Assembly: GCF_003217515.1 (NCBI RefSeq)
Contig: NZ_QJSX01000012.1
Span: forward strand, 1-64,000
Source of the DNA: Deinococcus yavapaiensis KR-236
GTDB lineage: Bacteria; Deinococcota; Deinococci; Deinococcales; Deinococcaceae
Direction: 5' to 3'
Length of the DNA stretch: 64,000 nucleotides
Shown here: one piece after another, positions 60,435-64,000 of the stretch
Numbering within the stretch: the first letter of the stretch is position 1
Layout of the letters: the number at the start of each line of letters is the position of its first letter
Position numbers and translations under genes: made by a program
Notes under the pieces: model-generated
The model's input: the letters and a program-made list of their open reading frames with translations, nothing else
What the model was told of the DNA's origin: nothing
The model's database searches: none

Positions 60435-61613
60435 CCCCGACTTCCAGCACCCCCCACGAGCGGCGAGTCGATTTTCGCCGAGACGACGAGGCGCGCGACC
60501 CAGCTCGGCGCCGTGAACCTCGGGCAGGGCTTCCCGGATTGGGAACCGCCCGAGGTCTTGCGAAGTGCTTTGCGAGACGTCCTCACGAGCGACGTGCACC
60601 AGTACGGTCCGCCGCCCGGCTTTCCCCGGTTGCGCGCGGTCATCGCGGCGTCCGTGAAGGACGCGCTCGGATTTTGTCCCGACCCCGACACGGAAGTCAC
60701 GGTGACGGTCGGCGCGTCGGAAGCGCTGTACGAAGCGGCCGCCGCGCTCGTCGAACGCGGCGATGAAGCGATCGTGCTGGAGCCCGCGTACGACCTGTAC
60801 GCCGAGGTGCTGAAACGCGCGGGCGCCCACGTGATCGGCGTGCCGCTGGAGGCGTCGCCGACCGGTTGGCGTCTCGACTCGGATCGCTTGCGGGCCGCCT
60901 GCACGCCGAGAACGAAGCTGATCGTCGTGAACACTCCGCACAACCCGACCGGAGCCGTCCTCACGCGCGAGGAGTTGAAGGGCCTCGCGCAAGTCGCGCT
61001 GGACTTCGACCTCTTCGTCGTGTCGGACGAGGTGTACGACCGACTCACCTTCGACCGTCCGCACGTGCCCGTCGCGTCCCTGCCCGGCATGCGCGAGCGG
61101 ACGGTGACGGTCGGAGCGGCGAGCAAGACTTTTTCCGTGACGGGCTGGCGCGTCGGGTGGGCCATCGCGAGCCCCGAGGTCACGCGCCGTCTGCGCGCCG
61201 TCCACCAATTCGTGACCTTCGTGGCGCCGACGCCTTTTCAAGCGGCGATCGCCGTCGCGATGGAGGCGGCGCAAGAAAGCGGCTTCTACCGAGAGCTCGC
61301 GTCCTCCCTGCGAGCGAAGCGCGACGTCCTCTCGAACGCCTTGAAAGCGGCGGGCCTCTCGCCGACCTCCGCGCACGGCGGGTACTTCGTTCTCGCCGAC
61401 ACGACGACCGTCGCGCCGACCGCGACCGAAGCGGCCGAACGTCTCTTGAGCGAGGTCGGCGTGGCGGGCATTGCGCTGAGCGCGTTCTACCTGCCGACGT
61501 CAGGCGCGAGCGCGCCGAACGCGGTGCGCTTCGCGTTTTGCAAGCGCGACGAGGTGCTGGACGAAGCGGCGCGGCGCTTGGACGCGTGGCGCGAACACGG
61601 AGGTGCGAGATGA
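60432..61613 (+). CDS. Class I/II PLP-dependent aminotransferase
   Basis: A 393-residue aminotransferase of the KAT/methionine-aminotransferase (YbdL-like) branch. Seen are NLGQGFPDWEPPEVLRSAL, HQYGPPPGFPRLRAVIA, NTPHNPTGAVLTREEL, SDEVYDRLTF and the PLP-binding lysine in GAASKTFSVTGWRVGW. It would move an amino group between an amino acid (such as methionine, glutamine or kynurenine) and a keto acid. TTG start. It overlaps the next gene by four bases and heads a three-gene operon. Confidence 0.92.
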   Translation: MPRLPAPPTSGESIFAETTRRATQLGAVNLGQGFPDWEPPEVLRSALRDVLTSDVHQYGPPPGFPRLRAVIAASVKDALGFCPDPDTEVTVTVGASEALYEAAAALVERGDEAIVLEPAYDLYAEVLKRAGAHVIGVPLEASPTGWRLDSDRLRAACTPRTKLIVVNTPHNPTGAVLTREELKGLAQVALDFDLFVVSDEVYDRLTFDRPHVPVASLPGMRERTVTVGAASKTFSVTGWRVGWAIASPEVTRRLRAVHQFVTFVAPTPFQAAIAVAMEAAQESGFYRELASSLRAKRDVLSNALKAAGLSPTSAHGGYFVLADTTTVAPTATEAAERLLSEVGVAGIALSAFYLPTSGASAPNAVRFAFCKRDEVLDEAARRLDAWREHGGAR

Positions 61614-62551
61614 CGGGTCCCACGGCAGCGGAAACGAGCGCGGACGGCGCATTCGTGCGACAACCATACCGATTTCGAGGGCGCTTCAGCCGCGACGGAT
61701 CCACGGCGTTTCCCGCCGAGGCCGGACGGTACCGGCTCTACGTGTCGCTCGCCTGCCCGTGGGCGCACCGCGCGATCATCGTGCGAAACCTCCTCGGGCT
61801 GCAGAACGTGATCTCCATGGCGGTCGTGGACCCCGTGCGCGACGAGCGAGGTTGGGCTCTGCGCGACGGAAGCGGACACGAGCGTGACGGCGTGTGCGGC
61901 TTCGACTTCCTGTCCGAGGCGTACTTGCGCAGCGACGCCTCGTACGAGGGGCGCTACACCGTGCCGTGCATTTGGGACACGCGCACCGAGCGGCTCGTGA
62001 CGAACAACTTTCCGGACATCACCATCGATTTCGAGACGGAGTTCGTGGACTTTCACGCGCCGCAAGCGCCCGAGTTATACCCGGCGCACCTCAAGTCCGA
62101 GATCGACGCTTTGAACGACGTGCTGTACCGCGACGTGAACGACGGCGTGTACAAGGCGGGCTTCGCGACGAGCCAAGCGAAGTACGAGGAGGCCGTGCAC
62201 GCCCTGTTCGCGCGACTTGACGACCTCGACGCGCGACTCGCCTCGTCGCGTTACCTCGTCGGAGGACAACTCACGGAGTCCGACATTCGGCTGTTCACGA
62301 CGCTCGTCCGCTTCGACGCGGTGTACGCCATCCACTTCAAGTGCAGTGTGCGGCGCCTCGTGGACTACGAGCACCTCTGGGCGTACGCCCGCGACTTGTA
62401 CCAGCGGCCCGGCTTCCAAGAGACGGTCAACTTCGACCACATCAAGCGCCACTACTACCTCACGCACGAGAAGCTCAACCCCAGCCGCCTCGTTCCCGTC
62501 GGGCCCGCGGTAAATTGGAACGCGCCTCATCGCCGCGAGGCGTTGCCGTGA
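61610..62551 (+). CDS. Glutathionyl-hydroquinone reductase-type protein
   Basis: A 313-residue member of the xi-class glutathione transferase family (YqjG/EcmB-like). The catalytic CPWAHR motif lies near residue 49; ESDIRLFTTLVRFDAVY and the C-terminal FKCSVRRLVDYEHLW are conserved. These enzymes reduce glutathionyl-hydroquinones. Deinococcus is known to make bacillithiol instead of glutathione, so the natural thiol here is probably different. The ATG overlaps the aminotransferase stop and the stop overlaps the next GTG start. Confidence 0.92.
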   Translation: MTGPTAAETSADGAFVRQPYRFRGRFSRDGSTAFPAEAGRYRLYVSLACPWAHRAIIVRNLLGLQNVISMAVVDPVRDERGWALRDGSGHERDGVCGFDFLSEAYLRSDASYEGRYTVPCIWDTRTERLVTNNFPDITIDFETEFVDFHAPQAPELYPAHLKSEIDALNDVLYRDVNDGVYKAGFATSQAKYEEAVHALFARLDDLDARLASSRYLVGGQLTESDIRLFTTLVRFDAVYAIHFKCSVRRLVDYEHLWAYARDLYQRPGFQETVNFDHIKRHYYLTHEKLNPSRLVPVGPAVNWNAPHRREALP

Positions 62552-63288
62552 CAAGGTGGGACGAGACGCTGGACGCCCTCGAAAATCCCTTCTGGCACGC
62601 CCTGAGCGGTCCGCAAGCGGCGTTCGGACACCTGAGGAAAGACGCCGCGCGTTACGAACGCAGCGTGGCCGTCTTCGCGGCGCTTCGCGACGACACCCCG
62701 GACGCCTGGAACGACCTGAGCGCCCTGTACGCGCCCGGCGAGGTCAGCGTGCTCTTCCGACCGACGACGCCCACCGTGCCGAGCAGTTGGTCCTTGATGC
62801 GCGAAGGAGAGCCGCTGCAACTCGTTCAACTCGAGCGGCGCGCGGCGCCGAGCCTTCCCGGCGGATGGACCGCGCGTCTCCTCACCGCCGACGACGCGCC
62901 CGCCATGCAAGACCTCGTGCGCGCCACGAAGCCCGGTCCGTTCGCCGAGAGAACGGTGGAACTCGGCGGGTACACGGGGGTGTGGAACGAGCGCGACGGT
63001 GAGCCGCACCTCGTCGCGATGGCGGGTCTGCGCGCCGCACTGCCGAGCGCGCGCGAAATCAGCGCGGTGTGCACGCATCCCGAGTACCGCCGACTGGGCC
63101 TCGCGCGCGCCCTCGTGGCACACCTCGCGAGCGAGTTGCACGCGCGAGACATCCTGCCCTTCTTGCACGTGGACCCGGACAACGAAGTCGCCTTGCGAAC
63201 CTACGCGACCCTCGGATTCGTGGAGCGACGAAAGATTCGCGCGATCGTGCTGCGCCGCGCTCCCGACGAGGCGGCGCGCGAAGACTGA
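62548..63288 (+). CDS. GNAT family acetyltransferase (FR47-like)
   Basis: A 246-residue protein whose last 130 residues are a GNAT domain of the FR47 type (ISAVCTHPEYRRLGLARALVAHLASELHARDILPFLHVDPDNEVALRTYATLGF). The N-terminal half (ALENPFWHALSGPQAAFGHL...) is the usual partner region in this group. The GTG at 62548 overlaps the previous stop (GTGA). Substrate unknown. It is the last gene of the aminotransferase operon. Confidence 0.9.
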   Translation: MTRWDETLDALENPFWHALSGPQAAFGHLRKDAARYERSVAVFAALRDDTPDAWNDLSALYAPGEVSVLFRPTTPTVPSSWSLMREGEPLQLVQLERRAAPSLPGGWTARLLTADDAPAMQDLVRATKPGPFAERTVELGGYTGVWNERDGEPHLVAMAGLRAALPSAREISAVCTHPEYRRLGLARALVAHLASELHARDILPFLHVDPDNEVALRTYATLGFVERRKIRAIVLRRAPDEAARED

Positions 63289-63295
63289 CGTTCGC

Positions 63296-63886
63296 TCAGC
63301 GAAGGGCCGCGTCCACGCGTTCACGCAGCCCTTCGCGTACCGCCGGCCACTCCTCGGCGAGGATGCTGAACATCACCGAGTCTCGGGCGAACCCGTCGGG
63401 ACGCACTTGGTAGCGGCGCAAAGTGCCTTCGCGCACCGCGCCGAGCTTCGCCATGGCGCGAAGGCTACGCTCGTTTCGGCTGTCGACCTTGAAGTGCACG
63501 CGGTTCGCGCCCAGCACCTCGAAGGCACGTTCGAGCAGCAGCAGCTTCGCCTCCGGATTGACGGTCGTGCCTCGAAAGGGCGTGGTCAGCATCGTCCCGA
63601 TCTCCACCCAGCGGTCGGCGGGGCGAACTTCGCTGTACGAGATGCGGCCCGCGACGTCGCCGTCGTTCGTGACGACCGCCCAGTTCACGCGGTTCGGCAC
63701 GGCGTTGAGGGCCCGCAAGTACCCGGCGACGCTTTCCACGGAGAGGTCGGCGGGCGCGCCACGCGAGAGGTAACGCGTCGTCTCCTCGTCGAGGTGGCGC
63801 AACAAGCGCGCGGCGTGCACTTCCGAAAGCGATTCGAGGCGCAGAGTACGGCCCTGCAAAGTCGGCGCGAGCAACCAATCGTTCAC
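63296..63886 (-). CDS. GNAT acetyltransferase (RimJ/RimL type)
   Basis: A 196-residue acetyltransferase: LQGRTLRLESLSEVHAARLL, WVEIGTMLTTPFRGTTVNPEAKLLLLERAFEVLGANRVHFKVDSRNERSLRAMAKLGAVREGTLR. The acetyl-CoA loop reads PFRGTTVNPEAK, a variant common in this branch. The GTG at 63886 lies six bases after a TAAAGT box and lacks a ribosome binding site, so it is probably leaderless. It converges on the previous gene with a seven-base gap. Confidence 0.9.
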   Translation of the reverse strand: MNDWLLAPTLQGRTLRLESLSEVHAARLLRHLDEETTRYLSRGAPADLSVESVAGYLRALNAVPNRVNWAVVTNDGDVAGRISYSEVRPADRWVEIGTMLTTPFRGTTVNPEAKLLLLERAFEVLGANRVHFKVDSRNERSLRAMAKLGAVREGTLRRYQVRPDGFARDSVMFSILAEEWPAVREGLRERVDAALR

Positions 63887-63892
63887 ACGCCC

Positions 63893-63898
63893 ACTTTA
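63893..63898 (-). promoter_or_regulatory. -10 box of the last GNAT gene, leaderless spacing
   Basis: TAAAGT on the minus strand ends six bases before the GTG at 63886, and there is no ribosome binding site. Confidence 0.5.
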
Positions 63899-64000
63899 AA
63901 ACGCGGGCAGAAGGCTCCTTGCTCCTTCCTGAAGGAGGCCGGGAAGGAAAGTCGAACAGACGTCCGTTCGCCACGAAGGTGGCGAGGCTGATAGGCTGGC
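63899..64000. other. Right-edge intergenic DNA
   Basis: No open frame is supported in the last 100 bases. CTCCTTC-CT-GAAGGAG forms a 7-bp inverted repeat at 63922-63937. The GGGAAGGAAAGTC stretch that follows is purine-rich and could belong to a structured RNA or leader that continues beyond the window, but too little is visible to say. Confidence 0.3.

Noticed and set aside
58360..60450. Minus-strand open frame of 696 codons
   Set aside because: Most of it is antisense to the MOSC and aminotransferase genes. Only the segment from 59004 (signal peptide) is used, as part of the frameshifted gene.
63940..64000. GGGAAGGAAAGTC similar to the start of RNase P RNA
   Set aside because: The following bases do not match the conserved core and only 60 bases are visible.

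Overview
This window looks like a piece of chromosome from a Deinococcus species. The evidence is a ddrC-type gene (so far known only from Deinococcus) with a site resembling the radiation/desiccation response motif in front of it, an HU protein with a long N-terminal extension, very GC-rich coding DNA, and many genes whose -10 box lies only 5-7 bases before the start codon. That last feature is the leaderless-mRNA arrangement known from Deinococcus. No phage, insertion sequence, CRISPR array or rRNA was seen. The only mobile trace is the broken end of a tyrosine recombinase beside a tRNA-Arg gene.

Layout. 1-6.6 kb: housekeeping genes (luxS, lspA, a GlsB/YeaQ-type membrane protein, an endonuclease III, gmk), a tRNA-Arg, ddrC, three more tRNAs (Pro, Gly, Arg), the integrase remnant and a secreted S41 peptidase. 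6.6-10.7 kb: a glyoxalase-fold protein, a chloramphenicol-phosphotransferase-like P-loop protein, and a histidine kinase whose membrane domain resembles that of ethylene receptors. 10.7-19.6 kb: a sugar operon with a ROK repressor, two ABC permeases, a binding protein, a GH15 glucoamylase-like enzyme and a GH31 alpha-glycosidase, followed by a YbfB-type transporter. 19.7-23.0 kb: an NB-ARC/LuxR regulator and a secreted double-rhodanese protein. 23.0-30.4 kb: a peptide-use operon on the minus strand (M28 peptidase, DppA, DppB, DppC, M19 dipeptidase) with a divergent IclR regulator. Neither ABC operon has its own ATPase gene.

30.4-37 kb: an erythromycin-esterase family protein, an unknown protein with a second possible DdrO-type site, then a phosphate region. 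There phoB-phoR-phoU run leftward and a DUF47-Pit pair runs rightward, with a tandem TTGACA repeat between them. 37-49.5 kb: secreted and lipoprotein genes, cupin, HU, a BTAD regulator, an acetyltransferase, a second NB-ARC/LuxR regulator, and a large soluble PAS/GAF kinase coupled to a response regulator. 49.5-53.5 kb: a giant YhgE/Pip repeat protein with a divergent TetR regulator, and a small unknown protein.

53.4-58.3 kb is the most unusual part. A three-gene set of vWA protein, PP2C phosphatase and protein kinase (the TerY-P triad) faces an operon that encodes a five-repeat 'KYG' protein with a Glu-Pro tail, a cysteine-less DUF2089 regulator and a 59-residue protein. The promoter between them is consensus-like and is bracketed by two identical 10-bp repeats. 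58.3-64 kb: a twice-frameshifted secreted-protein gene, another secreted protein, a MOSC protein, and an operon of an aminotransferase, a glutathionyl-hydroquinone-reductase homologue and an acetyltransferase, ending with a second acetyltransferase. Translational coupling by ATGA or GTGA overlaps is common throughout.
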